Source: Pseudooceanicola algae (GTDB lineage Bacteria > Pseudomonadota > Alphaproteobacteria > Rhodobacterales > Rhodobacteraceae). From it: a DNA stretch of 64,000 nucleotides. Location of the stretch: assembly GCF_003590145.2 (NCBI RefSeq), contig NZ_CP060436.1, positions 1 to 64,000 of the forward strand, in the 5' to 3' direction. Each line of letters opens with the position of its first letter. The stretch's first letter is position 1. Below are positions 29,522 through 37,755 of this stretch, in pieces. The notes beneath the pieces are model-generated. The model was given only the letters and a program-made list of their open reading frames with translations. It had not been told where the DNA came from and made no database searches. Both the position numbers and the translations under genes were made by a program.

Positions 29522-30517
29522 TCACTGCCTGGCGAAGTTCGCGCCAAGGCGCATCTGGATGTAATCGTGGCCGGTCATCGGCTCGTATTTCCCTTCGGGG
29601 CCTTCCAGCAGCGTGTCCATGTTGGCCTGGGCGAAATAGGCCATGGAGTAGCGCGGCCCGAGGTAATCGTCGGGCTTGGGCATCCGCACGCGGTGCAGGG
29701 TCGACTGCAGCTTGTCATCGGACCAGCGCATCAGCATGTCGCCGATGTTGCAGGTGACCACGCCGGCCAGCGGCGGCACATCGGTCCAGGCGATGGCGCG
29801 GCCCTTGGCGTCCTTGCCGGGGCAAAGCTGCAACCCGCCCTGGCCGGGCTTCTGGTGCAGCAGCGTCAGGCAGTCGAAATCCGTATGCGCCCCGGCCCGC
29901 CAGGCCTTGAAATCCGCCGGTTTGGCGTCTTCCATGCCAAGGTAGTGGATCAGCCGCAGGGTCGACTGATAAGCCTTGGTGTCCGGGTCGTGGCCGTCGG
30001 TGAAGAAATCCGTGGCAAAGCCCAGCCGGTCGGCAAAACAGCTGAGCACCTTCATCGCCAGCGCCCAGTTGTGCCGTTCGAAGGCCATCAGGACCTCCTT
30101 GAACTGGGGCACTTCGGCGCCTTTCGGCCAGAGGCCGGACATGCGGGGCAGGGTGATCTGGTAGCTTTCCTTGCGATCCGCCGTCCCGGTCGACGGGCGC
30201 ACCTGCTCCATGTATTCCCAGCCCGCGTTGGTGCCGGGCTTCAGCGGGTATTGCGCCTTTGCATCGGCGGGCAGGTCGAAGAATTCGCCCGACAGCCAGA
30301 AGGCTTCGTCGATCAGATCCTGCGGGATGCCGTGGTTGTAAAGCTGGAAGAACCCGATCTCGGTCGCCGCGTTCCACAGCGCTTCGGTGATCTCTTCCTT
30401 GCGGTTGAAGTAGTCCGACATGTCGATCTGGGGGATATCCCGTTCGACCAGCTCTCCTTCACCGCCGAAGCGAGTTTCGTCGTTCAGTTCCTGCAATCCG
30501 TAGCTGGTGTCAGTCAT
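29522..30517 (-). CDS. 2-oxoglutarate/Fe(II)-dependent oxygenase, isopenicillin N synthase family (first gene)
   Basis: Encodes 331 residues; the ATG at 30517-30515 is preceded by GAAGGAGAG. DIOX_N features (VERDIPQIDMSDYFNRKEEI) lead to the jelly-roll core with HxD in GAHTDFDCLTLLHQK, the distal histidine in STLHRVRMPKPDD and the 2-oxoglutarate-binding Arg in GPRYSMAYF. It is related to but distinct from the downstream oxygenase. The NMT1-type riboswitch at 30543-30585 lies 25 bases upstream of the start codon, so translation is probably controlled by xanthine or urate. This makes a role in purine oxidation or demethylation attractive; no member of this family with that activity is known to me. 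Confidence 0.93.
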   Translation of the reverse strand: MTDTSYGLQELNDETRFGGEGELVERDIPQIDMSDYFNRKEEITEALWNAATEIGFFQLYNHGIPQDLIDEAFWLSGEFFDLPADAKAQYPLKPGTNAGWEYMEQVRPSTGTADRKESYQITLPRMSGLWPKGAEVPQFKEVLMAFERHNWALAMKVLSCFADRLGFATDFFTDGHDPDTKAYQSTLRLIHYLGMEDAKPADFKAWRAGAHTDFDCLTLLHQKPGQGGLQLCPGKDAKGRAIAWTDVPPLAGVVTCNIGDMLMRWSDDKLQSTLHRVRMPKPDDYLGPRYSMAYFAQANMDTLLEGPEGKYEPMTGHDYIQMRLGANFARQ

Positions 30518-30542
30518 GGTCTCTCTCTCCTTCAGGTTTGGG

Positions 30543-30585
30543 GGAGCAATGACCTGTGCCGGGGGGCACTGCCTGCTTCTACTCC
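30543..30585 (-). promoter_or_regulatory. NMT1-motif riboswitch (xanthine-II type), copy inside the operon
   Basis: Read on the minus strand, this 43-nt element has GGAG pairing with CUCC (P1), the conserved 5' loop strand UAGAAGC-AGGCA, a GUGCC/GGCAC hairpin (P2) with a CCCC loop, and the 3' loop strand AGGUCAUUG. The blocks GAGUAGAAGC and AUUGCUC are shared exactly with the second copy at 34861-34913, while P2 differs in sequence but keeps pairing. That is the known shape of the NMT1 motif, which binds xanthine and uric acid. It sits between the amidohydrolase stop and the oxygenase start. The P1 3' strand CUCC could pair with the GGAG of the ribosome site, suggesting translational control; direction of control is inference. 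Confidence 0.82.
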
Positions 30586-30597
30586 AGGGGGTAGTTT

Positions 30598-31968
30598 CTA
30601 GACCGGCACAAGCGCGCTTTCGCGCTGCCGCCGGACAAGGCTCTGTGTGGCGCGGGCGGCCTCCTGGCCCAGTTCGCCCAGGTCGATGCCGGGCAGGAGG
30701 CCTGCGGCCAACACCACCTTGCCGTCCACGATCAGGTCGCGCACCACCAGTCCGCCGGTTATCACCGGGGCAAGTGCGCGGTCATGCAGGCCGAAGTTGC
30801 GCGGGGCAGTGAGGTCCAGCACCGCGATATCGGCGGCCATGCCGGGGGCCAGCGTGCCGACCTCGGGCATGTCGAGAACCCGCGCCCCGCCGGCGCTGGC
30901 CCAGTGCAGCACCTCTTCGGCGCGGACCGCTTCGGCGCCCTTGGTGGCGCGGTGCAGGGTAAAGGCGGAAAACAGCAGCGCGCCCATGTCGGCGGCTTCG
31001 TTCGCGGCGGCGCCATCGACGCCCATCGACACCTTGCCGCCCAGCCGGTGCAGCGCGTCTGCCGGCGCGATGCCCGACCCGAGCCGCGCATTGGCGTTGG
31101 GACAATGGGCCATGCCGGTGCCGGTCTGCGCCAGCAGCGCGACTTCGGAAGGGTCCAGGTCGACAAGATGGGCGAACCAGACATCCGGGCCCAGCCAGTC
31201 CTGCCCGGCCAGCCAGTGCACCGGGCGCTGGCCGTACTTGTCCATCGTGAAACGGGCGTAGCTTTCGTTTTCGCTAAGATGCGCATGCAGCAGCATCCCG
31301 TTTTCACGGCCGAAGCCTGCGATCTCGCGTAGTTCTTCCGGGGTGACGTTGAAGGTCGGCGTGGTCGGAGCCAGCGCGACCTTGCGCATCTTGCCATCGG
31401 CCCATTTTGCCGCCGTCTTCGCGGTTTCCGACAGGAAGGTGTCGAGGCTTTCGCAAGGCGCGGCCGGGATCGCCGGATCGTCGAAGGCGCGTCCCCGCGT
31501 CATGCCGCCCCGTGCCAGAACCGCCCGCAGGCCAAGCTTTCCCGCCTCTTCGAAGAAGACGTCCGACGGGTTGTAGTCGTAGCTTTCCGCATAAATGTAA
31601 TGATGCTCGGCCACCGTGGTCGCCCCGGTCAGGGCCAGTTCCACCAGCCCGACGCGGACAGCCGTGCGATAGGTGGCCTCGTCGAAATGCGGCCACCAGG
31701 TATAGGGCACATGCATCAGCCAGGGATCGAGCGGCAGGTTCATGCCCTTTGGTACCGCCTTCAGCAGCGATTGGTTGAGGTGGTGGTGGGTGTTCACCAG
31801 GCCGGGGATCACGACACATCCGGTGGCATCCAGCACCTCTTCGCCCGGGCGCGGCGTCAGCGCGCCCATCTCGGTGATCTTGCCGCCTTCGATACGGATC
31901 GCCCCGCTGAAGCGTTCGCCGTCGCCCAGGCGCCCGGTCAGGCAGTCGGAGATATGGGTGATGAGCAT
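30598..31968 (-). CDS. Amidohydrolase, 8-oxoguanine deaminase / TRZ-ATZ family
   Basis: Encodes 456 residues. Metal-dependent hydrolase features are in order: IPGLVNTHHHLNQSLLKAVP with the HxH pair, a histidine in MLLHAHLSENESY, a histidine in GMAHCPNANARLGSG, and the catalytic aspartate in SMGVDGAAANEAADMGALLF. The overall sequence resembles 8-oxoguanine deaminases and hydroxydechloroatrazine-type hydrolases. The former convert 8-oxoguanine to uric acid and ammonia. Its start lies one base after the permease stop on the minus strand (TGAGATG), so it is in the transporter operon. The neighbouring xanthine/urate-type riboswitches fit a product of urate. Exact substrate is inferred from family and context. 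Confidence 0.85.
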   Translation of the reverse strand: MLITHISDCLTGRLGDGERFSGAIRIEGGKITEMGALTPRPGEEVLDATGCVVIPGLVNTHHHLNQSLLKAVPKGMNLPLDPWLMHVPYTWWPHFDEATYRTAVRVGLVELALTGATTVAEHHYIYAESYDYNPSDVFFEEAGKLGLRAVLARGGMTRGRAFDDPAIPAAPCESLDTFLSETAKTAAKWADGKMRKVALAPTTPTFNVTPEELREIAGFGRENGMLLHAHLSENESYARFTMDKYGQRPVHWLAGQDWLGPDVWFAHLVDLDPSEVALLAQTGTGMAHCPNANARLGSGIAPADALHRLGGKVSMGVDGAAANEAADMGALLFSAFTLHRATKGAEAVRAEEVLHWASAGGARVLDMPEVGTLAPGMAADIAVLDLTAPRNFGLHDRALAPVITGGLVVRDLIVDGKVVLAAGLLPGIDLGELGQEAARATQSLVRRQRESALVPV

Positions 31969-31969
31969 C

Positions 31970-32821
31970 TCAGCGGCTTTCCTTGGGCAGCGACCAGGGG
32001 AAGAAGTACTTCTGCGTCTGGCTGACCGCCTGGAACAGAAGAAGGCTCATCACCAGCAGCACGACCAGCCCCGCCCAGGCCTGCGGCAGCCGGAACATCG
32101 AGGTCGAGAACTGGATGAAATACCCGATGCCCACGTCTGCGGCGACGAATTCGGCAACCACCGCGCCGATGACGCTGAGCGTGATCGAGATCTTGAGCCC
32201 GGAAAAGATATAGGGCGTCGCATAGGGCAGGCGGATCTGGGTGATCTCGCGGCGCACCGGGGCGCGCAGGGACCGCGACAGTTCGATCAGTTCGGGCGGG
32301 GTGGCCATCAGCCCGGTGGTCATAGACACCACCAGCGGGAAGAACGAGATCATGAAGGTGATGACGATGCGCGGCGCGTCATCGGTGCCCAGTACCACGA
32401 TGATGATCGGCGCGACGGCCACGACCGGCACCGACTGGATCACCACCAGCAGCGGATAAAGCGACCGGCTGAGAAAGCGCGACTTGGCCAGGCCGATGGC
32501 GATCGGCAGCGAGACCGCGATCGAGACCAGGAAGCCCAGAAGCGAGACCCGCAGGGTGGCCCAGACATGTTCCATCCAGCGCTCAAAGCTGACCACCTCG
32601 AACCCGCCGAGGATGCGGGACGGGGCCGGCAGGACAAAGCTCGGCACCGCGAAAAGCCGCGTGCCGCCTTCCCACAGCGCCAGGATCAGCACGAAGGTCA
32701 GCAGGGGCAGCAGGACCGGGGTGCGGATCAGGCGTTCGGTCAGCGGCAGTCTGGGGGCGACGCTTGTGGAGGGTGTGGGAGTCTCGGCGGGCGCGCGGGG
32801 CGTATCGGCTTGGGCGGTCAT
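31970..32821 (-). CDS. ABC transporter permease (NitT/TauT/NMT1 type)
   Basis: Encodes 283 residues with about six membrane helices and the binding-protein-dependent permease signature (EITQIRLPYATPYIFSGLKI, the EAA loop that contacts the ATPase). The N-terminal 30 residues are Pro/Thr-rich and cytoplasmic. It starts one codon gap after the ATPase gene. With the ATPase at 32823 and the binding protein at 33721 it forms an importer. The riboswitches around the operon suggest xanthine, urate or a related purine as cargo. Other NMT1-type importers carry pyrimidines, taurine or nitrate, so the cargo remains an inference. Confidence 0.92.
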   Translation of the reverse strand: MTAQADTPRAPAETPTPSTSVAPRLPLTERLIRTPVLLPLLTFVLILALWEGGTRLFAVPSFVLPAPSRILGGFEVVSFERWMEHVWATLRVSLLGFLVSIAVSLPIAIGLAKSRFLSRSLYPLLVVIQSVPVVAVAPIIIVVLGTDDAPRIVITFMISFFPLVVSMTTGLMATPPELIELSRSLRAPVRREITQIRLPYATPYIFSGLKISITLSVIGAVVAEFVAADVGIGYFIQFSTSMFRLPQAWAGLVVLLVMSLLLFQAVSQTQKYFFPWSLPKESR

Positions 32822-32822
32822 G

Positions 32823-33608
32823 TCAGGCTACCTTGTCCTTGATCAGCAGGCCGCGCAGATGGCCGAGGAAATCCTGCATCTCGGCAGAGCGCAGTGAGCT
32901 TTCGTCGCGGGGCCGTCCCAAAGGCACCTTCAGATCGGCGATGACCCGGCCGGGGCGTTCGGACATCACCACGACCCGGTCGGCAAGGATGACCGCTTCG
33001 GGGATCGAATGGGTGATGAACAGCACGGTCTTGGGGCTGGCCTGCCAGAGGCGCAGCAATTCGAACCCCATGGCATCGCGGGTCAGTGCGTCGAGCGCCG
33101 AGAAGGGTTCGTCCATCAGCAGGATGTCGGGGTTCAGAAACAGGGCGCGGGCGATGCCGACGCGCTGCTGCATGCCGCCCGACAACTCGCCCGGCAGGCG
33201 GTCCTCGAACCCGGCAAGGCCGCAAGTCGCGATGATGGTGCGGGCATGGTCGCGATCCTTGCGGGACACGCGCCCGCGCTTGTGCCGGGCCGGGAAGACG
33301 ACATTGTCCTCGACGCTGGCCCAGGGCAGCAGGGTGGCCTGCTGAAAGACGATACCGATATCGTCGCGCGGTTGCGTCACCGGCACGCCGAAGACCGAGG
33401 CAACGCCGGCAGTGGGCTTGATCAGTCCGGCCGTCAGGCGCAGCAGGGTCGATTTCCCGCAGCCCGAGGGGCCGAGCACGGCTACGAATTCATGGCGGCG
33501 GATGGTCAGGTCCACCCCGGACAGGGCGGTCAGCGGCCCCGCATCGGTTAGGAAGGTCTGGCCGACATCGGCAAAGCTGATGGCATCGGTTTCTAGGGGC
33601 ATGGACAT
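32823..33608 (-). CDS. ABC transporter ATP-binding protein (NitT/TauT/NMT1 type)
   Basis: Encodes 261 residues. Walker A is GPSGCGKST, the signature is LSGGMQQRVGIARAL, Walker B is ILLMDEPFSALD, and the H-loop is VLFITHSIPEA. The ATG at 33608 follows GAGAAGAGAG; a second ATG two codons in is also possible. The gene is separated from the binding-protein gene by 112 bases that contain a strong hairpin (33680-33701), so the binding protein is probably made in excess over the membrane components. It powers import of the substrate bound by the 33721 product. Confidence 0.94.
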   Translation of the reverse strand: MSMPLETDAISFADVGQTFLTDAGPLTALSGVDLTIRRHEFVAVLGPSGCGKSTLLRLTAGLIKPTAGVASVFGVPVTQPRDDIGIVFQQATLLPWASVEDNVVFPARHKRGRVSRKDRDHARTIIATCGLAGFEDRLPGELSGGMQQRVGIARALFLNPDILLMDEPFSALDALTRDAMGFELLRLWQASPKTVLFITHSIPEAVILADRVVVMSERPGRVIADLKVPLGRPRDESSLRSAEMQDFLGHLRGLLIKDKVA

Positions 33609-33679
33609 CTCTCTTCTCGCATCGCGCGGCGATCCGGGCCTGACATGGGGCGGCAGCGCGCCGCCGCCCCAGTTTTGGT

Positions 33680-33701
33680 GACCGGCCTCGCGCGGCCGGT
33701 C
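33680..33701 (-). terminator. Hairpin between binding-protein and ATPase genes (partial terminator or stabiliser)
   Basis: GACCGGCC (33680-33687) pairs perfectly with GGCCGGTC (33694-33701) around TCGCGC. It lies within the transporter operon and has no T-tract. In ABC operons such hairpins typically protect the upstream binding-protein message or reduce read-through. Confidence 0.6.
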
Positions 33702-33720
33702 TTGGCGACGTCAGCGCGGC

Positions 33721-34713
33721 TTATTCCGGCAGGTAGTCGCGCGAAACCGCGGTTTCCGGATCAAGGTCTGCGGCGTCCAGACCCTGGCTTGCCGCGACGC
33801 GGTCCCAGGTGGCTGCCACGCGGTCGGCGTCAAAGGCGCCAAGACCGAATTCGTCGGTCACCTCGTTGAAGGCCAGCTTGGAGGCATCCATCCAGGACCC
33901 CATCACGTCTTCGGCTGTCAGTTCAGGCACCTGGGCGGCGACGGCTTCGGCGGCGATCTGGGGGTTCTCGTAGGCGAATTCCAGCGAGGCCTTGAAGGCC
34001 GCGACAAAGGCCTTGGTCAGTTCGGGGTTGGCGGCCATGTAATCGTCGTTGCCGACCAGCGATGCGGAATAAAGTTCCAGCCCGGCATCGGCCCAGGGCA
34101 GATAAACGATTTCCTTGCCGGCTTCGCTGGCCTGGTTGGAATAGCGTGTCACATCCGTCAGCCAGGCGATGATGACATCGGACTGGCCGGTCATCAGCAG
34201 CGGGCCAAGCGCGCCGGGATCGGCCTTGGTCAGGGTGATGTCATCCTCGGTCATGCCATTGTCGGCCAGCACCAGCGGCAGGAAGACGTTGGAGGAGGTG
34301 AAGGGCGAGGTGGCGATGGAATGCCCCTTCACGTCTGCGATCGAGGCGATGCCAGTGTCCTTGGTGGTGTAGAAGGCATGGGGACCGGTGTTGAAGATCG
34401 ACATGATCGCGGTCACCGGCACATTTTCCATCGCCCTGGCTGCCATCACGGCACCCATCCCGGCCGAGCCGAATTCGGCCACGCCGGTGGCCAGCTTGGT
34501 GATCGCCTCGGAAGACCCGCGACCGGGCGAGACGGTGACGTCAAAACCGGCTTCTTCGCAGATACCCTGTTCGATGCAGACATAGATCGGGGCCTTGTCG
34601 CCCCCGGGCAGCCAGTCCAGTTGGAAGGTGATTTCCTCGAGGGCCGAGGCGGGCATGGCAAAGGCCGTGCTGGCAAGCGTGGCCGCAAGGGCCGTAGCGC
34701 GAAGTCGGGTCAT
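33721..34713 (-). CDS. ABC transporter substrate-binding protein, NMT1/THI5-like
   Basis: Encodes 330 residues from the ATG at 34713; the frame extends further upstream but the signal peptide starts here (MTRLRATALAATLASTAFAM, cleaved after PASA). The NMT1/THI5 fold is evident from ITFQLDWLPGGDKAPIYVCI, then GRGSSEAITKLATGVAEFGS and GHSIATSPFTSSNVFLPLVL. It captures the substrate in the periplasm for the permease at 31970. A riboswitch of the class named after this family lies at 34861-34913, about 150 bases upstream. The family includes pyrimidine-precursor and purine-related binders; the riboswitch favours a purine. Confidence 0.92.
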   Translation of the reverse strand: MTRLRATALAATLASTAFAMPASALEEITFQLDWLPGGDKAPIYVCIEQGICEEAGFDVTVSPGRGSSEAITKLATGVAEFGSAGMGAVMAARAMENVPVTAIMSIFNTGPHAFYTTKDTGIASIADVKGHSIATSPFTSSNVFLPLVLADNGMTEDDITLTKADPGALGPLLMTGQSDVIIAWLTDVTRYSNQASEAGKEIVYLPWADAGLELYSASLVGNDDYMAANPELTKAFVAAFKASLEFAYENPQIAAEAVAAQVPELTAEDVMGSWMDASKLAFNEVTDEFGLGAFDADRVAATWDRVAASQGLDAADLDPETAVSRDYLPE

Positions 34714-34860
34714 TGGAGCTTCCCTGTCATGTTGTTGTTTTGATTTGTATTTGCCGACGCCTGCAGCAAGCGGCAGCGCGGGGCTGCGGCAAGGGGGCGG
34801 CACGTCGGGATCAAGTAGTGCAGTCGCAATTGTTCACCTCAACCGTAGAATGGCCTCGAT

Positions 34861-34913
34861 GAGCAATGTCAGGTCCCGGATCCGCCGTGGCGGGGGCCTT
34901 ACCGCTTCTACTC
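34861..34913 (-). promoter_or_regulatory. NMT1-motif riboswitch (xanthine-II type), leader of the transporter operon
   Basis: Read on the minus strand, this 53-nt element starts GAGUAGAAGC, continues GGUAA, then an imperfect P2 formed by GGCCCC and GGGACC with an inner CCGC/GCGG hairpin, then UGACAUUGCUC. The terminal GAG/CUC form P1. The conserved blocks are the same as in the copy at 30543-30585. It lies in the 501-bp gap between the binding-protein gene (34713) and the divergent deaminase (35215). The roughly 147 bases between element and start codon could hold a terminator or anti-ribosome-site structure; I did not find a clear one. The rest of the gap (34914-35214) shows no gene. Confidence 0.8.
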
Positions 34914-35214
34914 GGCTTCATTGCTAGTCGTTCGGGACCGATTCCAGAACGGAGTCTGCCCGGTTTCCATCCGGGCATCGGCGGATGTGACTAATTTTGG
35001 GGCAGTATTTGTATTGTTTGCTTTCAAATTGGGCATGTATCCAGCCGGGTGCCGCGAAAACCGCCTGTTGCGGGTCATGCGCCTCTGGCCACGGGGGGCC
35101 AGCGGGGGCTAGGCCAACCGGGCGTGGGTGAAGCCCTGCGCCCGGCCTCCGGACCGCCTCCGGACGAGACAGCGCCCGGCCAGCGGATCGGCCGGGTCAG
35201 ACGAGGAGCCCACC

Positions 35215-35703
35215 ATGCCCATCAGCCCCGAACAGGATCTTGCCCTTCTGCGCCGGTCGATCGAACTGGCCCAGGAAAGCCGCGACCGTGGCGATCATCC
35301 CTTTGGCGCCCTGCTGGCCAGCCCGGACGGAGAGATCCTGCTGGAAGACATGAACACCGGCGGCGTCAAGGGCGACCGCACCGGCCATGCCGAACGCAAC
35401 CTGATGACCGCGGCCTCGCTGAAATACGACGTCGATTTCCTGCGCGGCTGCACGATGTATACCTCGGCCGAACCCTGCGCCATGTGCGCCGGATCGGTCT
35501 ATTGGACCGGCGTGGGCCGTGTTGTGCATGGCATGAGCGAAAAGGCCCTGAAGGCCCTGATCGGCCCGGACCCCGAGAACCTGACCATGGACCTGCCCTG
35601 CACCGCGATCTTTGCCGCCGGCCAGCGCCCGGTCGAGGTTGTCGGCCCGCTGCTGAGCGAAGAAAGCGCGGTCGTGCACGACGGCTTCTGGGTCGGTCTT
35701 TGA
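35215..35703 (+). CDS. Nucleobase/nucleoside deaminase, cytidine-deaminase fold (guanine-deaminase-like)
   Basis: Encodes 162 residues from the ATG at 35215, preceded by GAGGAG. The zinc-binding CDA motifs are present: H58 and catalytic E60 in GHAERNL, and C88/C91 in AEPCAMCAGSVYW. The sequence DHPFGALLASPDGEILLEDM resembles small guanine/nucleoside deaminases and tRNA adenosine deaminase relatives. Guanine deaminase activity would give xanthine, the ligand expected for the nearby riboswitches. It is divergent from the transporter operon. Substrate is inferred; cytosine or another base cannot be excluded. A terminator hairpin follows at 35733. Confidence 0.85.
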   Translation: MPISPEQDLALLRRSIELAQESRDRGDHPFGALLASPDGEILLEDMNTGGVKGDRTGHAERNLMTAASLKYDVDFLRGCTMYTSAEPCAMCAGSVYWTGVGRVVHGMSEKALKALIGPDPENLTMDLPCTAIFAAGQRPVEVVGPLLSEESAVVHDGFWVGL

Positions 35704-35732
35704 CCGGGCGGGCCGAAATGCGCGGAACGGGC

Positions 35733-35760
35733 CGGATTGCCGCCAAATAGGCGGCGTCCG
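35733..35760 (+). terminator. Terminator after the deaminase gene
   Basis: GCCGCC (35739-35744) pairs with GGCGGC (35750-35755) around AAATA, extended by flanking CGGA/TCCG. It is followed by a pyrimidine-rich GGCCTTCTCTCTT. It is a plausible intrinsic terminator with a weak T-tract. Confidence 0.6.
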
Positions 35761-35857
35761 GGCCTTCTCTCTTGCGGTCGGGGTCGCTAGGCTCCGGCCA
35801 TCTTTGCACCAGCCCGCGGGTCATCCGGCCCCGGCGGGCGACGTTCGGGAGCGTCTC

Positions 35858-37240
35858 ATGAACGAATTGTCCAACTCTCTGGCAGCGGCCGATATCGCCC
35901 ACCAGCTTCACCCCTATACCAATGCCCGCGCGCATGAGGAAAAGGGCCCGATGATCATCACCCGGGGCGATGGCATCCGGGTCTACGATTCCACGGGCAA
36001 GGAATATATCGAAGGCATGGCCGGGCTCTGGTCCGTCGCCGTCGGCTTTTCCGAGGACAGGCTGGCCAAGGCCGCCTATGACCAGATGCTGAAGCTGCCC
36101 TACTACCACACCTTCGCGCATAAATCGACGGAGCCCTCGATCCGACTGGCCGAGAAGCTGGCCGAGATGACGCCCGAGCACCTGACCCGCTGCTTCTTCA
36201 CCAACTCCGGTTCCGAGGCCAATGACACCATCGTCAAGATGGTCTGGTTCATGAACAACGCCCTGGGCCGTCCCGAGAAGAAAAAGTTCATCGCCCGCCA
36301 CAAGGGCTATCACGGCATCACCGTCGCGTCGGGCTCGCTGACCGGTCTGGGCGGCAACCACCGCGACTTCGACCTGCCCGCGATCCCCGTCACCCATCTG
36401 ACCACGCCGCATTTCTGGCGCGAAGGGGCAGAGGGCGAGACCGAGGCCGATTTCACCGCCCGCCTGCTGAAGGAGATCGAGGACACGATCCTGGCCGAGG
36501 GCCCCGAGACCATCGCCGCCTTCATCGGCGAACCGGTGATCGGCGCCGGGGGCGTCTTTGTGCCCCCCGAAGGCTATTGGCCCGGTGTCGCGGCGCTGTG
36601 CAAGAAATACGACATGCTGCTGATCGCGGACGAGGTCATCAACGGCTTCGGCCGTCTGGGCACGCCCTTCGGCAGCCAGCGCTATGATTTCGAACCCGAC
36701 ATCATGACGCTGTCCAAGCAGATCTCCTCCTCCTACATGCCGCTTGCGGCGATCATGCTGACCGATGCGGTCTATGACGTGATTGCCGACAACACCGCCA
36801 AGCTGGGCAGCTTTGGCCATGGCTTCACCGGGTCGGGGCATCCGGTCGCCTGCGCCGTGGGTCTGGAGAACCTCAAGATCATCGAGGAAAAGGACCTGAT
36901 GGGCAACGCCGCCCGGATGGAAGCGCCGTTCCAGGAGGGGCTGCGCAAACTGCTGGATCACCCGCTGGTGGGCGAGGTCCGCGGTGTCGGCCTGATCGCC
37001 GGAATCGAATTCGCCGACAAGACCACCAAGGTCAATTACGCCCCCGCCGGTTCGGTTGCCGCCAAGGCCGCCGCGCTCTGCACGGAAGAAGGCCTGATCG
37101 CGCGCAATGTCTACGAGACGCTGGCCCTGTGCCCGCCGCTGATCGTGACCGAAGAGGACGTGGCCGAGATCCTCGCCCGCTTGGGTCGCGCTCTGGATCG
37201 CCTGTCCGACTGGGCGAAGGACGAAGGCCTGATCGCCTGA
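35858..37240 (+). CDS. Class III PLP-dependent aminotransferase (omega-transaminase group)
   Basis: Encodes 460 residues from the ATG at 35858. Fold type I class III motifs are present: FFTNSGSEANDTIVKM for phosphate binding, ARHKGYHGITVASGSLTGLG, the Asp in LLIADEVINGFGRLGTPFGS, and the PLP-binding lysine K287 in TLSKQISSSYMP. Length and sequence are close to amine/omega-amino acid:pyruvate transaminases well known from Rhodobacterales. Likely donors include taurine, beta-alanine, putrescine or other amines; the specificity is not readable. It is monocistronic, with a terminator after it. Its relation to the deaminase upstream, separated by a terminator, is uncertain. Confidence 0.92.
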   Translation: MNELSNSLAAADIAHQLHPYTNARAHEEKGPMIITRGDGIRVYDSTGKEYIEGMAGLWSVAVGFSEDRLAKAAYDQMLKLPYYHTFAHKSTEPSIRLAEKLAEMTPEHLTRCFFTNSGSEANDTIVKMVWFMNNALGRPEKKKFIARHKGYHGITVASGSLTGLGGNHRDFDLPAIPVTHLTTPHFWREGAEGETEADFTARLLKEIEDTILAEGPETIAAFIGEPVIGAGGVFVPPEGYWPGVAALCKKYDMLLIADEVINGFGRLGTPFGSQRYDFEPDIMTLSKQISSSYMPLAAIMLTDAVYDVIADNTAKLGSFGHGFTGSGHPVACAVGLENLKIIEEKDLMGNAARMEAPFQEGLRKLLDHPLVGEVRGVGLIAGIEFADKTTKVNYAPAGSVAAKAAALCTEEGLIARNVYETLALCPPLIVTEEDVAEILARLGRALDRLSDWAKDEGLIA

Positions 37241-37265
37241 TCTGCGACAAAGATATCACAGCGGA

Positions 37266-37292
37266 CGGGCGGGCCATGATCTGGTCCGCCCG
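37266..37292 (+). terminator. Terminator after the aminotransferase gene
   Basis: CGGGCGGGCC (37266-37275) pairs with GGTCCGCCCG (37283-37292), ten pairs with one G-U, around ATGATCT, followed by TTTGC. The position 26 bases after the stop codon supports its role. Confidence 0.72.
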
Positions 37293-37755
37293 TTTGCAGT
37301 TTCGGCCCGCAAGTCGTTGAAATCACGCCAGCGGGCATCAGCTTGATGTGCGAGGATCGGCGAAACACCGCAGGTTGAGCCCTTAAAGCCAAGCCATTTC
37401 CCGCCGCCACAGATGGACGCCGCCGCAGTGCAGAGCTGCATCGGCGCCTTTCCCCCGGAAATCGCAAATTGCCTGCAAGATTCTTCTGGCGCAGTGTTGC
37501 GGATCGGCTATATCTTGCCGTCGGCCAACTTACTGGAATCAAGGGGTTTCTGCTGCCGGAAGCCCAAAAATGCGCTTTTTGTCCGCCCCGCATTGAACCA
37601 AAGGCCCGTTTTCCGCGTTGCAGCACAGAGGGTCTTGGCAAAAGGCCGCCACTCGTGCCCGGCCGGATTGCACTTTGCCGCCCCGGGCGAAACTTTGGGA
37701 AATGTCCGTCGGATCTGTCGTGTCCGGTGAAAGTTGATCTATTCGAGGATTTTAC
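37293..37755. other. Intergenic region upstream of opgG
   Basis: These 463 bases contain no gene I can support. The region holds a small inverted repeat CAAAAA-TGCGC-TTTTTG at 37565-37581. Nearer to opgG, GAAACTTTGGGAAAT (37689-37703) resembles GAAACTTTTGGGAAAT at 7836-7851 upstream of the kinase. The opgG promoter must lie here, but I cannot place its -35 and -10 boxes with confidence. Confidence 0.4.

Noticed and set aside
34861-34913. TPP riboswitch upstream of the NMT1/THI5-like binding protein
   Set aside because: THI-box sequences (CUGAGA and the ACCUGA-type block) are missing, while the NMT1-motif blocks are present twice.
37689-37703. Shared GAAACTTT(T)GGGAAAT sequence upstream of opgG and near 7836
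   Set aside because: The match has an indel and no symmetry or fixed distance to the genes, so it may be chance; kept only as a note in the gap entry.
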